Shown here: piece by piece, positions 34,587 through 51,456 of the stretch | How positions within the stretch are numbered: position 1 is the first letter of the stretch | Layout: each line of letters opens with the position of its first letter | Program-made: the position numbers and the translations under genes | The notes under the pieces: generated by a model | What the model saw: only the letters and a program-made list of their open reading frames with translations | Databases searched by the model: none | Told to the model about the DNA's origin: nothing | From: Neorhizobium huautlense | GTDB taxonomy: Bacteria > Pseudomonadota > Alphaproteobacteria > Rhizobiales > Rhizobiaceae | Length of the DNA stretch: 64,000 bases | Direction: 5' to 3' | Assembly (NCBI RefSeq): GCF_030811685.1 | Contig: NZ_JAUSRF010000018.1 | Coordinates: forward strand, 1 to 64,000

Positions 34587-36686
34587 TTACTTCTGACCGG
34601 AATACTTTGCCTGGATTTCGGTCGCGACGTTCGACGGAACCGGTGCGTAGTGATCGAAGGTCATCGAGTACTGCGCGCGGCCCTGGGACATGGAGCGCAG
34701 GTTGTCGACGTACTTGAACATGTTCGCAAGCGGAACGTGAGCGTTGATGACGATCGCGATGCCGCGCTGTTCCTGGCCCTGGATCTGGCCACGACGCGAG
34801 TTCAGGTCGCCGATAACGTCACCGACATAGTCTTCCGGCGTTACGACTTCGACCTTCATCATCGGCTCAAGCAGCTGAGCGCCGGCCTTCTTGGCAGCTT
34901 CACGGAAGCAGGCACGCGATGCGATTTCGAAGGCGAGAACCGACGAGTCGACATCGTGGAAGGCGCCGTCGATGAGGGTCGCCTTGACGCCCAGCATCGG
35001 GAAGCCAGCCAGCGGACCGGAAGACAGAACGCTTTCGATACCCTTCTGAACGCCCGGGATGTATTCCTTCGGAACAGCACCGCCGACGATCTTGGATTCG
35101 AAGACGAAATCTTCTCCATCCGGGTTCGGTTCGAATACGAGCTTGACGCGCGCGAACTGACCGGTACCACCGGACTGCTTCTTGTGCGTGTAGTCTTCTT
35201 CGTGCAGACGCGTGATGGTTTCGCGGTAGGCAACCTGCGGAGCACCGACGTTGGCTTCAACCTTGAACTCGCGACGCATACGGTCAACGAGAATGTCGAG
35301 GTGAAGTTCGCCCATGCCGGCGATGATCGTCTGGCCGGATTCCTGGTCGGTCTTGACGCGGAACGACGGGTCTTCAGCAGCGAGGCGATTGAGCGCGAGG
35401 CCCATCTTTTCCTGGTCGCCCTTGGACTTCGGCTCGATCGCGATCTGGATGACCGGCTCGGGGAATTCCATGCGCTCGAGGATAACCGGCTTCAGCGGAT
35501 CGCAGAGCGTATCGCCAGTGGTGGTTTCCTTGAGGCCGGCAAGAGCAACGATGTCGCCTGCAAAGGCTTCTTCGATGTCTTCGCGCGAGTTGGAGTGCAT
35601 CTGCAGCATACGGCCGACGCGCTCGCGCTTGTCCTTGACCGTGTTGATGACAGACGAACCCTTTTCGAGCTTGCCCGAGTAGATACGTGCGAAGGTGAGC
35701 GAACCGACGAAGGGGTCGTTCATGATCTTGAACGCCAGCATCGAGAGCGGCTCGGCGTCGTCAGCGTGACGCTCGATTTCGGCTTCGGTCTTGAAGTCGA
35801 TGCCCTTGATGGCCGGGATATCGACCGGCGACGGCAGATAGTCGACGACGGCGTCGAGCAGCGGCTGTACGCCCTTGTTCTTGAACGCGGTACCGCAGAA
35901 CATCGGGTGGAACTTGACGTCGATCGTGCCGCGGCGAACCAGTTCACGGATCTTGTCATTGTCCGGCATGTCGCCGTTCAGGTAGGCTTCCATCGCTTCT
36001 TCGTCGATCTCGACAACAGTCTCGATCATCTTTTCGCGATATTCGGCAGCCTTTTCCTTCAGGTCGTCCGGGATTTCGACAACGTCCCATGCAGCGCCGA
36101 GCGATTCGTCGCGCCATACGAGAGCATTCATCTCAACCAGGTCGACAACGCCCTTGAATTCGGTTTCTGCACCGATCGGGAGCTGCATGACAACTGCGGT
36201 GGCGCCAAGACGGGTCTTGATCATCTCGACCGAGCGGTAGAAGTCCGCGCCGGTCTTGTCCATCTTGTTGCAGAAGATCATGCGCGGAACGTTGTACTTC
36301 TCAGCCTGACGCCAGACGGTTTCCGTCTGCGGCTCTACGCCGGCGTTGGCATCGAGAAGAGCGACCGCACCGTCGAGCACGCGCAGCGAACGCTCGACTT
36401 CGATGGTGAAGTCAACGTGGCCGGGGGTGTCGATGATGTTGAAGCGGCGCATCTTGCCGTCACGGCCCTTCCAGAAGGTCGTGGTGGCAGCGGACGTGAT
36501 CGTGATGCCACGCTCCTGCTCCTGCTCCATCCAGTCCATGGTGGCAGCGCCGTCATGAACTTCACCGATCTTGTGCGACTTGCCGGTGTAATAGAGAATA
36601 CGCTCGGTGGTCGTGGTCTTGCCGGCGTCGATATGCGCCATGATACCGAAGTTGCGGTAGTCTTCGATTTTATATTCGCGAGCCAT
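34587..36686 (-). CDS. fusA: Elongation factor G
   Basis: This 699-aa translocase GTPase shows the P-loop NFGIMAHIDAGKTTTTERIL (about 12-31), DTPGHVDFTIEVERSLRVLD (about 86-105) and FCNKMDKTGADFYR. Domain IV carries the GGTGQFARVKL region, followed by the C-terminal RRGQIQGQEQRGIAIVINAH. The length is standard. It lies between rpsG (33-base gap) and tuf. Confidence 0.98.
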   Translation of the reverse strand: MAREYKIEDYRNFGIMAHIDAGKTTTTERILYYTGKSHKIGEVHDGAATMDWMEQEQERGITITSAATTTFWKGRDGKMRRFNIIDTPGHVDFTIEVERSLRVLDGAVALLDANAGVEPQTETVWRQAEKYNVPRMIFCNKMDKTGADFYRSVEMIKTRLGATAVVMQLPIGAETEFKGVVDLVEMNALVWRDESLGAAWDVVEIPDDLKEKAAEYREKMIETVVEIDEEAMEAYLNGDMPDNDKIRELVRRGTIDVKFHPMFCGTAFKNKGVQPLLDAVVDYLPSPVDIPAIKGIDFKTEAEIERHADDAEPLSMLAFKIMNDPFVGSLTFARIYSGKLEKGSSVINTVKDKRERVGRMLQMHSNSREDIEEAFAGDIVALAGLKETTTGDTLCDPLKPVILERMEFPEPVIQIAIEPKSKGDQEKMGLALNRLAAEDPSFRVKTDQESGQTIIAGMGELHLDILVDRMRREFKVEANVGAPQVAYRETITRLHEEDYTHKKQSGGTGQFARVKLVFEPNPDGEDFVFESKIVGGAVPKEYIPGVQKGIESVLSSGPLAGFPMLGVKATLIDGAFHDVDSSVLAFEIASRACFREAAKKAGAQLLEPMMKVEVVTPEDYVGDVIGDLNSRRGQIQGQEQRGIAIVINAHVPLANMFKYVDNLRSMSQGRAQYSMTFDHYAPVPSNVATEIQAKYSGQK

Positions 36687-36719
36687 AATGACTGCCTTTC
36701 GAAATTCGATCGGTTAAGA

Positions 36720-37190
36720 TTACCAGCGGTAGTGCGAGAAGGCGCGGTTGGCGTCGGCCATCTTGTGCGTGTCTTCGCGCTTCTTGACAGCGGAACCACG
36801 GTTGTTCGAGGCATCCATCAGTTCACCGGACAGGCGGTCAACCATGGTGGTCTCGTTGCGCTTGCGGGCAGCAGTGATCAGCCAGCGGATGGCCAGCGCC
36901 TGACGGCGCTCCGGACGAACGTCGACCGGGACCTGGTAGGTTGCACCACCAACGCGGCGCGAGCGTACTTCAACATGCGGCGCGATATTCTCGAGCGCCT
37001 GATGGAAGATCGCCAGCGGCTCAGCCTTGGCCTTTGCCTGCACGCTATCGAAGGCACCGTAAACGATGCTTTCGGCAACCGACTTCTTGCCATGAAGCAT
37101 GATGGCATTCATGAACTTCGTGACGACCAGATCACCGAACTTCGGATCCGGGTTGATCTCACGCTTCTCTGCACTATGACGTCTGGACAT
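36720..37190 (-). CDS. rpsG: 30S ribosomal protein S7
   Basis: This 156-aa S7 initiates 30S head assembly. MSRRHSAEKREINPDPKFGD and YQVPVDVRPERRQALAIRWL are diagnostic, as is the C-terminal KREDTHKMADANRAFSHYRW. It is the second gene of the str operon. Confidence 0.98.
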   Translation of the reverse strand: MSRRHSAEKREINPDPKFGDLVVTKFMNAIMLHGKKSVAESIVYGAFDSVQAKAKAEPLAIFHQALENIAPHVEVRSRRVGGATYQVPVDVRPERRQALAIRWLITAARKRNETTMVDRLSGELMDASNNRGSAVKKREDTHKMADANRAFSHYRW

Positions 37191-37272
37191 ACGTTCCGTC
37201 TCTCAATGGTTGCGGTGCTTTATCACGCGGAGAACCTCGCGCAGCACCGTATAAAGGTTGATGTTCCGAAAA

Positions 37273-37644
37273 TTACTTCGGACGCTTTGCACCGTACTTC
37301 GAGCGGCGCTGCTTACGGTTCTTGACACCCTGGGTATCGAGAACGCCGCGGATGATGTGGTAACGAACGCCCGGCAAGTCCTTTACGCGGCCGCCACGGA
37401 TCATGACGACAGAGTGTTCCTGCAGGTTGTGACCTTCACCCGGAATGTAACCGATGACTTCGAAGCCGTTGGTCAGACGGATCTTGGCGACCTTACGGAG
37501 AGCCGAGTTCGGCTTCTTCGGCGTCGTGGTGTAGACGCGGGTGCAGACGCCACGCTTCTGCGGGTTTTCCTGCAGAGCCGGGACCTTGTTGCGCTTGACC
37601 TGTGCCTGGCGAGGCTTGCGGATCAGCTGGTTTACGGTAGGCAT
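37273..37644 (-). CDS. rpsL: 30S ribosomal protein S12
   Basis: This 123-aa S12 belongs to the decoding centre. [20 protein letters not shown] is the canonical start at 37644. The residues altered in streptomycin-resistant mutants are wild type: Lys in [12 protein letters not shown] and Lys in [13 protein letters not shown]. It is the first gene of the str operon; its promoter must lie in the 490-base region upstream. Confidence 0.98.
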
Positions 37645-38135
37645 ATAACCATCCCTTGCAAAATAATCTCGTGACCCCTTTTGGGGGCCGGTTACGCCGT
37701 TTCCGGCCGCGACACACGATTCCAACATGCACAAAACGTGGCCCCACCCTGTCTCGGAAGGACCACGGAAGGCAGAGGACGCGTTTTAAAAAACGCGTCG
37801 TGCGTGCAGCATTCTTGTCTTCAACGTGCGTATGGAAGCCTGTTTGAGGCTTAGGTCCGGTACAAGTCGTCCCGGATATGGCAGCCTCACATCTCTTCCG
37901 ATGCGGCGCGTTTACTGTTTCCGTCCCTGCGCGTCAAGGGAGAAAACGAATTTACCCCCTGCCCCATCCGGCAGAGAGCCTTGTATTCCGGCCTTTATAC
38001 GCCATTTGCGGGGAATTGCGATACGCGCTCGGCAAACATGGTGGGAATCGGCTGCCAAAGCCGTTAAGAATCGATAAAGACCTGAACGGCACCCGCCGAC
38101 CCGCGATGCCAGCAGCCCTGGAAATGGAAAAACGC
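37645..38135. other. Intergenic region upstream of rpsL
   Basis: Nearly 500 bases separate the divergent rpsL and the hypothetical gene at 38136. A 22-bp palindrome occupies 37778-37799 (gacgcgtttt, aa, aaaacgcgtc). A smaller inverted repeat aagcctgtttgaggctt lies at 37836-37852. These probably belong to the rpsL leader or its control. No gene could be recognised. Confidence 0.5.
37778..37799. promoter_or_regulatory. 22-bp palindrome in the rpsL leader region
   Basis: gacgcgtttt and aaaacgcgtc form a perfect 10-bp inverted repeat around aa, about 135 bases upstream of rpsL. As DNA it could be a dimer-binding site. As RNA the two-base centre makes a tight hairpin unlikely without opening inner A-U pairs. 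The role is unknown. Confidence 0.45.
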
Positions 38136-38432
38136 ATGATCGACACGCCCGACAACGACAACACTCTCGACGAACCGATGGTCTTCATCATCATCGGCAA
38201 GGGTTACCAATCGAAGGCGAGCGAGGGCACCGAGCTGCACATCCTCTTGCGCGCACCCGATGACGACACTGCCGTTCGCGATGCGCTCAACGCGCTGTCG
38301 GAAGAAGGTTTTCTCGAAGCCGACCTCGACCAGATCGGCGTGATGACCGAAGAGCCGGTCGACGAGCCGCATGCGTCTGCCTATCAGGGCGCGCTCGAAG
38401 GCGAAGTGTCGATCATCCGTTTCAGCGAGTAA
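38136..38432 (+). CDS. Conserved-looking small protein, function unknown
   Basis: This 98-aa acidic protein is not assigned to any family. Its core reads MVFIIIGKGYQSKASEGTEL, HILLRAPDDDTAVRDALNAL and SEEGFLEADLDQIGVM, a mix of strand and helix suggesting a small alpha/beta domain. Other in-frame ATGs exist at 38106 and 38124; 38136 is chosen because GGAAA lies 6-8 bases upstream. With the next two genes it interrupts the otherwise minus-strand block between rpsL and rpoC. Confidence 0.6.
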   Translation: MIDTPDNDNTLDEPMVFIIIGKGYQSKASEGTELHILLRAPDDDTAVRDALNALSEEGFLEADLDQIGVMTEEPVDEPHASAYQGALEGEVSIIRFSE

Positions 38433-38463
38433 GGAAAAGCCTGTCCGGTGCCTTCATTGAAAA

Positions 38464-38502
38464 TGTTCTGTATGTTCTGTATTCTTCAGATCATACAGAA
38501 CA
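38464..38502. promoter_or_regulatory. Repeated and inverted operator-like motif before the antitoxin gene
   Basis: ttctgtat occurs twice in tandem (about 38466-38482) and is mirrored by atacagaac just before the start codon (about 38494-38502). The arms are centred about 15-25 bases apart. The placement suits autoregulation by the Phd-like antitoxin encoded directly downstream. Confidence 0.55.
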
Positions 38503-38508
38503 GAGATC

Positions 38509-38793
38509 ATGAACGTGACGAGATCGATCACCACAACCGAATTTATGCGGGACTTCGGCAGATATCATGACGAAGCGCGCATCGAGCCGATTACGCTCAC
38601 GAAATACGGTCGCCCGTCCGTTGTTGTCGTACCGGCCGATCTTTATGCGCGCATGAGCAACAATGCCGATCCGCGCCGCTCGTACCTCTCCAATGAAACG
38701 CCCCCCGAACTTGCCGAAATGATCCTTTCGGTAATAGACGACCGTTTGGAAGAAGACGATCAGGGGCCTGTTGATGACAAGCCCCTTCGATGA
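38509..38793 (+). CDS. Phd/YefM-like antitoxin
   Basis: This 94-aa protein starts with the Phd/YefM pattern: SITTTEFMRDFGRYHDEARI (residues 6-25) followed by PITLTKYGRPSVVVVPADLY. This is the DNA-binding dimer fold in which a conserved strand leads to a G-R-P/x-x-V-V-V-P/x-x-x-Y stretch. The acidic C-terminal tail would bind the toxin. The downstream gene overlaps it by 20 bases. A repeat-rich operator-like region lies immediately upstream. Confidence 0.8.
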   Translation: MNVTRSITTTEFMRDFGRYHDEARIEPITLTKYGRPSVVVVPADLYARMSNNADPRRSYLSNETPPELAEMILSVIDDRLEEDDQGPVDDKPLR

Positions 38794-39196
38794 AGGCCAG
38801 ATCGTTCGCTACGAATATCTCTGGAACTGGCAAGCAAAAGCCGGCCGCACCAATGGCGAAAAGTCCCGCCCCTGCTGCCTCGCCCTGTCCATCCGGAACC
38901 CCAAGCAAAACCTGACGCATATGATCCTCCTGCCAATTTCGGGCACGCCACCACGGCCCGAGCAGGAGGCGATCGCCATTCCGATGCTTGAACTGAAGCG
39001 CGCAGGCCTGAGCACGTTCAAGGAAGGCTGGATCACGGTCAGCGAGTATAACTACGACATTCTGGAGCGATCATTCGTTTTCGATCAGAACCAGATGCCG
39101 ATGGGCAAATTCAGCAATTCATTCACGAGGCAGATATTGCAGCGATTGCGCCCCTACATCGCGGCTTCGCTCGGGCGCGTTGATAGAATGAAATAA
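38774..39196 (+). CDS. Probable toxin of the Phd-like pair, PemK/MazF-like
   Basis: This 140-aa protein overlaps the antitoxin gene. Its N-terminus FDEGQIVRYEYLWNWQAKAG, then NGEKSRPCCLALSIRNP and HMILLPISGTPPRPEQEAI, follow the order of MazF/PemK-fold proteins: a G-x-I-V-x-Y strand, a K-x-R-P-x-x-x-L strand, then a L-P-I-S strand. The resemblance is by pattern, and the family call is moderate. If right, it would be a ribonuclease toxin. The TTG at 38771 is an alternative start. The hairpin at 39248-39273 follows. Confidence 0.58.
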   Translation: MTSPFDEGQIVRYEYLWNWQAKAGRTNGEKSRPCCLALSIRNPKQNLTHMILLPISGTPPRPEQEAIAIPMLELKRAGLSTFKEGWITVSEYNYDILERSFVFDQNQMPMGKFSNSFTRQILQRLRPYIAASLGRVDRMK

Positions 39197-39246
39197 GGCA
39201 GCAAGCGTCTCCCAGACCGCGCCAACGAAATAACGACCCCATACGC

Positions 39247-39274
39247 AAAAGGCCCGGATCTCTCCGGGCCTTTG
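39247..39274. terminator. Bidirectional terminator between the TA pair and rpoC
   Basis: aaaggcccgg (39248-39257) pairs perfectly with ccgggccttt (39264-39273) over 6 bases. The minus-strand tail is TTTTGC and the plus-strand tail is TTTGACG. It serves rpoC and the convergent TA pair. Confidence 0.85.
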
Positions 39275-39320
39275 ACGTTTCTCAATGACGTGATCTGCGG
39301 AACCGCAAACCTCTCCGGCC

Positions 39321-43529
<4,209 letters not shown>

Positions 43530-43715
43530 GCCTGTCTCCTTGATGGGGCGCAAAGGCCCTCAAACGGGTCGTGCTCGACAAATTCCCGGGCTGTCGAACC
43601 AGACCCTTAAATGACAATAAACGCCATCTCTGGCGAAACTCCCCTGCCCGTCCGGTTGCCCGAATAGGCCTGGGATTGGCGTGCGCGATTTCTCCCGCAC
43701 GCCGTTGTCAAAATA

Positions 43716-47852
<4,137 letters not shown>

Positions 47853-48009
47853 CGTCGCTCCTTCAAAATTGCATCCGGGCCTGCAACGGACGGGAACCGA
47901 TGGCCAGTCGATCCCGTCGAACATGGGTAGTCTCAATCTCGTTTCTCAATTTCGACCGCAGGCCGGATTGCCTGTCGCCCGAAAAGGAAACCATCCTTTT
48001 GAGAACCCA

Positions 48010-48044
48010 TTACCCGGGAACCGTTTTTGACGGTTCCCGGGTAA
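48010..48044 (-). promoter_or_regulatory. 15-bp perfect hairpin between rplL and rpoB
   Basis: ttacccgggaaccgt (48010-48024) pairs without mismatch with acggttcccgggtaa (48030-48044) over loop ttttg. It lies 54 bases after the rplL stop and 158 before rpoB. No U-run follows on the minus strand, so attenuation by pausing or an RNase III processing site, as at the same place in E. coli, is more likely than full termination. Confidence 0.7.
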
Positions 48045-48098
48045 TAAGTTCCAGAGAAACGGGAGGGAGAAGCAAGCTTCTCCCTCCACATTCCGATA

Positions 48099-48479
48099 TT
48101 ACTTAACGTCGACCTTGGCGCCGGCGTCCTCAAGCTTCTTCTTGAGGTCAGCGGCTTCAGCCTTCGAAACGGCTTCCTTAACCGGCTTCGGAGCGCCTTC
48201 GACGAGGTCCTTGGCTTCCTTCAGGCCGAGGCCCGTGATGCCGCGAACTTCCTTGATGACGTTGATCTTGTTGGCGCCAGCGTCAACCAGGATTACGTCG
48301 AACTCGGTCTTTTCTTCTTCAGCAGCAGCCGGAGCAGCGCCGCCAGCGGCAGCAACAGCTACCGGAGCAGCGGCGGAAACGCCCCACTTTTCTTCGAGAA
48401 GCTTGGAAAGCTCAGCAGCTTCCAGAACGGTCAGAGCCGAGAGGTCTTCTACGATCTTTGCGAGATCAGCCATTTTCAT
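48099..48479 (-). CDS. rplL: 50S ribosomal protein L7/L12
   Basis: This 126-aa stalk protein recruits translation GTPases. The N-terminal dimerisation part is MADLAKIVEDLSALTVLEAA, followed by an Ala/Gly-rich hinge (about 36-55) and a C-terminal domain (EFDVILVDAGANKINVIKEV and GITGLGLKEAKDLVEGAPKP). Translation may start at 48479 (MKMADL, AAGGAA upstream) or at 48473 (MADL). It is cotranscribed with rplJ. Confidence 0.97.
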   Translation of the reverse strand: MKMADLAKIVEDLSALTVLEAAELSKLLEEKWGVSAAAPVAVAAAGGAAPAAAEEEKTEFDVILVDAGANKINVIKEVRGITGLGLKEAKDLVEGAPKPVKEAVSKAEAADLKKKLEDAGAKVDVK

Positions 48480-48527
48480 AGTTCCTTATATAGGTTCGAA
48501 CTTGGTTTTGAACAGCGAAAAACCGCC

Positions 48528-49046
48528 TTAAGCGGCTTCGTCCTTCTTTGCGTAGGCCGCGAACACGCGGGCAAGCTGGCTTGCCGGTGCTGCAACAACC
48601 CCTGCGATACGGGTAGCCGGCGTCTGGATCATGCCCAGAAGCTTTGCACGCAGCTCGTCCAGAGAAGGCAGGGTCGCAAGCGACTTGACTGCTTCTGCGT
48701 CGAGCGTCGTGGAACCCATGGCGCCACCGAGAACAACGACCTTGTCGTTGGTCTTGGCGAATTCCATGACGACCTTCGGTGCCGTGATCGGATCATTGCT
48801 ATATGCGATAAGCGTCTGACCCTTGAAGAGATCCGTGATCCCTTCCGACTCCGTACCCTGAAGAGCGATCTTGGCCAGGCGGTTCTTCGCGACTTTGACG
48901 GTGCCGCCAGCAGCGCGCATTTTCGAACGGAAGTCGTTCATCTGCGCAACTGTGACACCAGCATAGTGGGCCACGACAACCGAACCGGAAGCCTTGAAGA
49001 CTTCGTTCAGCTCCGTGACGAATTCGCGTTTTTCCGCTCTTTCCAC
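48528..49046 (-). CDS. rplJ: 50S ribosomal protein L10
   Basis: This 172-aa L10 is the base of the L7/L12 stalk. The GTG start at 49046 has GGAG and gives M-ERAEKREFVTELNEVFKASG. VVVAHYAGVTVAQMNDFRSK and VKVAKNRLAKIALQGTESEG are diagnostic. A 350-base leader upstream probably mediates autoregulation. rplL follows. Confidence 0.97.
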   Translation of the reverse strand: MERAEKREFVTELNEVFKASGSVVVAHYAGVTVAQMNDFRSKMRAAGGTVKVAKNRLAKIALQGTESEGITDLFKGQTLIAYSNDPITAPKVVMEFAKTNDKVVVLGGAMGSTTLDAEAVKSLATLPSLDELRAKLLGMIQTPATRIAGVVAAPASQLARVFAAYAKKDEAA

Positions 49047-49399
49047 TGTCTGTCTCCAGTTGACGGGACCGCAATCCTGCAGGCCCCATCGGTTTGCCTT
49101 TGCCACTCGAAATCTCTTTCAAGATCTCAAGAAGCGTTTGAGGATCCTGCCCCCCGGCTCCACAGAAAACTGCAGGCACAAGGCATTCCAGGCTCGAACC
49201 AACTTGAGGGGATGCATCACGCATCTCGAAAACTTGGGTCTTACCAGTCTCATGCAGGTCATACGATTAAGGTTTCGATCTCGAGAGACCTAGACCACCC
49301 ACAATCTCGGACAGGAGTTCCGGATTTCTCCGGAAATCTCCGCTCTCTTGCGAGAGCGGAAATCAGTGCGGCCGGGCCATCGAGGCCCGGCAAACTTTA
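49047..49399 (-). promoter_or_regulatory. rplJ leader (L10 autoregulatory region) and rplA 3' hairpins
   Basis: The 353 bases between rplA and rplJ hold two perfect hairpins near rplA (gccgggcc/ggcccggc at 49371-49391, tccgctctc/gagagcgga at 49339-49360). Nearer rplJ lies a long structured leader. In most bacteria L10 or the L10-L12 complex binds such a leader to control rplJL. The L10 leader assignment is by position; the fold was not computed. Confidence 0.5.
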
Positions 49400-50095
49400 T
49401 CAGGCGAGAACCGTCGAAGGCTCGACGCGCACGCCCGGACCCATGGTCGAGGAGAGCGCGACGCGCTTGACGTAGTTGCCCTTGGCGCCAGCCGGCTTGG
49501 CCTTGACGACCGCATCGGCAAAAGCCTTGATGTTTTCTTCCAGAGCCTTGGCGTCGAAGGAAGCCTTGCCGATGCCGGCGTGGACGATACCAGCCTTCTC
49601 GACGCGGAATTCGACTGCACCGCCCTTGGATGCCTTGACGGCGCCGGCGACGTCCATGGTCACGGTACCGACCTTCGGGTTCGGCATCATGCCACGCGGG
49701 CCGAGAACCTTACCGAGGCGACCGACCAGCGGCATCATGTCCGGGGTAGCGATGCAACGATCGAAGTCGATCTTGCCGCCCTGGACGATTTCCAGCAGGT
49801 CTTCTGCACCAACGATGTCTGCACCAGCAGCCTTGGCTTCATCAGCCTTGGCGCCACGTGCGAAGACGGCAACGCGAACGTCGCGGCCTGTGCCGTTCGG
49901 CAGATTGACAACGCCGCGGACCATCTGGTCTGCGTGACGCGGGTCAACGCCGAGGTTCATCGAGATTTCGATGGTTTCGTCGAACTTGGCGACGGCACGT
50001 TCCTTGACAGCCGAAACGGCGTCGGAGAGTGCGATCAGCTTGGTCGGATCGATGCCTTCGCGGATCTTCTGGAGACGCTTTGCAACTTTTGCCAT
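49400..50095 (-). CDS. rplA: 50S ribosomal protein L1
   Basis: This 231-aa L1 forms the mobile stalk at the E site. MAKVAKRLQKIREGIDPTKL is canonical at start 50095. IATPDMMPLVGRLGKVLGPR and GMMPNPKVGTVTMDVAGAVK are diagnostic. It lies one base after the rplK stop, so the two are tightly coupled; in E. coli L1 represses this mRNA. Confidence 0.98.
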   Translation of the reverse strand: MAKVAKRLQKIREGIDPTKLIALSDAVSAVKERAVAKFDETIEISMNLGVDPRHADQMVRGVVNLPNGTGRDVRVAVFARGAKADEAKAAGADIVGAEDLLEIVQGGKIDFDRCIATPDMMPLVGRLGKVLGPRGMMPNPKVGTVTMDVAGAVKASKGGAVEFRVEKAGIVHAGIGKASFDAKALEENIKAFADAVVKAKPAGAKGNYVKRVALSSTMGPGVRVEPSTVLA

Positions 50096-50096
50096 G

Positions 50097-50528
50097 TTAC
50101 GCCACCACTTCCAGGCCCATGGAACGGGCAGAGCCCTCAACCATCAGCATTGCGCCTTCGATATCGGCTGCGTTGAGATCCTTCATCTTACCTTCGGCGA
50201 TCGCACGGACCTGAGCCTTGGTGATGGTGCCGGCCTTGCCGCCCTTGCCAGGCGTCTTGGAACCGGAGGTGATCTTCGCTTCCTTCTTCAGCCAGTAGGT
50301 AACCGGCGGCTGCTTCATTGCGAAGGTGAAGGACTTGTCCTGGTAATAGGTGATGACGACCGGGATCGGCATACCCTTTTCCATTTCCTGCGTGGCGGCG
50401 TTGAACGCCTTGCAGAATTCCATGATGTTGATGCCGCGCTGACCAAGCGCCGGGCCGATCGGCGGGGACGGGTTTGCCGATCCTGCCTTGACCTGAAGCT
50501 TGAGCTGGCCTGCTACTTTCTTAGCCAT
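50097..50528 (-). CDS. rplK: 50S ribosomal protein L11
   Basis: This 143-aa L11 belongs to the GTPase-associated centre and is needed for RelA activation in other bacteria. VKAGSANPSPPIGPALGQRG and INIMEFCKAFNAATQEMEKG are diagnostic. The C-terminal half binds rRNA. It follows nusG by 180 bases. Confidence 0.98.
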   Translation of the reverse strand: MAKKVAGQLKLQVKAGSANPSPPIGPALGQRGINIMEFCKAFNAATQEMEKGMPIPVVITYYQDKSFTFAMKQPPVTYWLKKEAKITSGSKTPGKGGKAGTITKAQVRAIAEGKMKDLNAADIEGAMLMVEGSARSMGLEVVA

Positions 50529-50708
50529 TTCTCTGCCTTTCGTTATGGACCGGATACCGGCCCGATATGCCGACCCAAAGGATCGGCGGCTGCGGTTGCG
50601 TGGTGCGGTCGGAACATCCGGCTAAGACGCCTCCCCTCCCACGCGGTTGCGGCAAACGCCGCACGAGGCCGATCACCGCAAGGCGATCGACCCCAATTCA
50701 AAAACTGA

Positions 50709-51239
50709 TCAGACCTTCTCGACCTGAGCGTATTCGAGCTCCACCGGAGTGGCGCGACCGAAGATCGAAACTTCGACCTTGAGGCGCGAGCGCTCTTCAT
50801 CGACATCCTGAACCACACCGTTGAACGATGCGAAGGGACCGTCGGAAACGCGAACCTGCTCGCCGATCTCGTAGGAGATCGAGGATTTCGGACGCTCGAC
50901 GCCTTCCTGGACCTGACCCAGAATGCGGTCTGCTTCGAAATCCGGGATCGGAACCGGCTTGTTGTCGGAACCGAGGAAGCCCGTAACCTTGGGCGTGTTC
51001 TTGATCAGGTGGTAGGCCTCGTCCGTCAGGTTCGCACGAACCAGAACATAGCCTGGGAAGAACTTGCGCTCGCTGTCGACCTTGCGGCCGCGACGCACTT
51101 CCGTCACCTTTTCAGTCGGAACGAGGATCTTCTCGAACAGGTGCTCAAGCCCTTTCTGGCGAGCCTTGTTCTCGATGTCCTCGGCAACCTTCTTTTCGAA
51201 ATTCGAATATGCGTGGACGATGTACCAACGTGCCGCCAT
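50709..51239 (-). CDS. nusG: Transcription termination/antitermination factor NusG
   Basis: This 176-aa protein has an N-terminal NGN domain (MAARWYIVHAYSNFEKKVAE, and FFPGYVLVRANLTDEAYHLI) and a C-terminal KOW domain (GEQVRVSDGPFASFNGVVQD). It links RNA polymerase to Rho or ribosomal S10. Start 51239 is chosen for its canonical N-terminus; ATGs two and four codons upstream are possible. It is cotranscribed with secE. Confidence 0.97.
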   Translation of the reverse strand: MAARWYIVHAYSNFEKKVAEDIENKARQKGLEHLFEKILVPTEKVTEVRRGRKVDSERKFFPGYVLVRANLTDEAYHLIKNTPKVTGFLGSDNKPVPIPDFEADRILGQVQEGVERPKSSISYEIGEQVRVSDGPFASFNGVVQDVDEERSRLKVEVSIFGRATPVELEYAQVEKV

Positions 51240-51255
51240 CTTCATCACCACCCAA

Positions 51256-51456
51256 TCAAGCGCCGAAATTCATAACGAAGCCGAGAAGCCAGCCGATCAG
51301 CTGGTCGGCAGCGAAAAAGAACAGGGCCGCAACGACAACCATGACCAGCACCATGGCGGTCGAAATCGTCGTCTCGCGACGCGACGGCCAGGTGACCTTT
51401 GAGGTCTCGGTGCGCACCTGCTTGAGGAACGTAATCGGGTTGGTTTTGGATGCCAT
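51256..51456 (-). CDS. secE: SecE preprotein translocase subunit
   Basis: This 66-aa single-span SecE shows FLKQVRTETSKVTWPSRRET, the conserved amphipathic segment (residues 10-29), followed by a hydrophobic span (about 35-58). It stabilises SecY in the translocon. secE-nusG is the normal order and lies just upstream of the rplKAJL genes. Confidence 0.97.
   Translation of the reverse strand: MASKTNPITFLKQVRTETSKVTWPSRRETTISTAMVLVMVVVAALFFFAADQLIGWLLGFVMNFGA

Noticed and set aside
48010..48044. Full transcription terminator between rplL and rpoB
   Set aside because: The stem is very strong but the minus-strand tail has no U-run, and rpoB has no obvious separate promoter in the short space. 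Listed as a regulatory hairpin instead.
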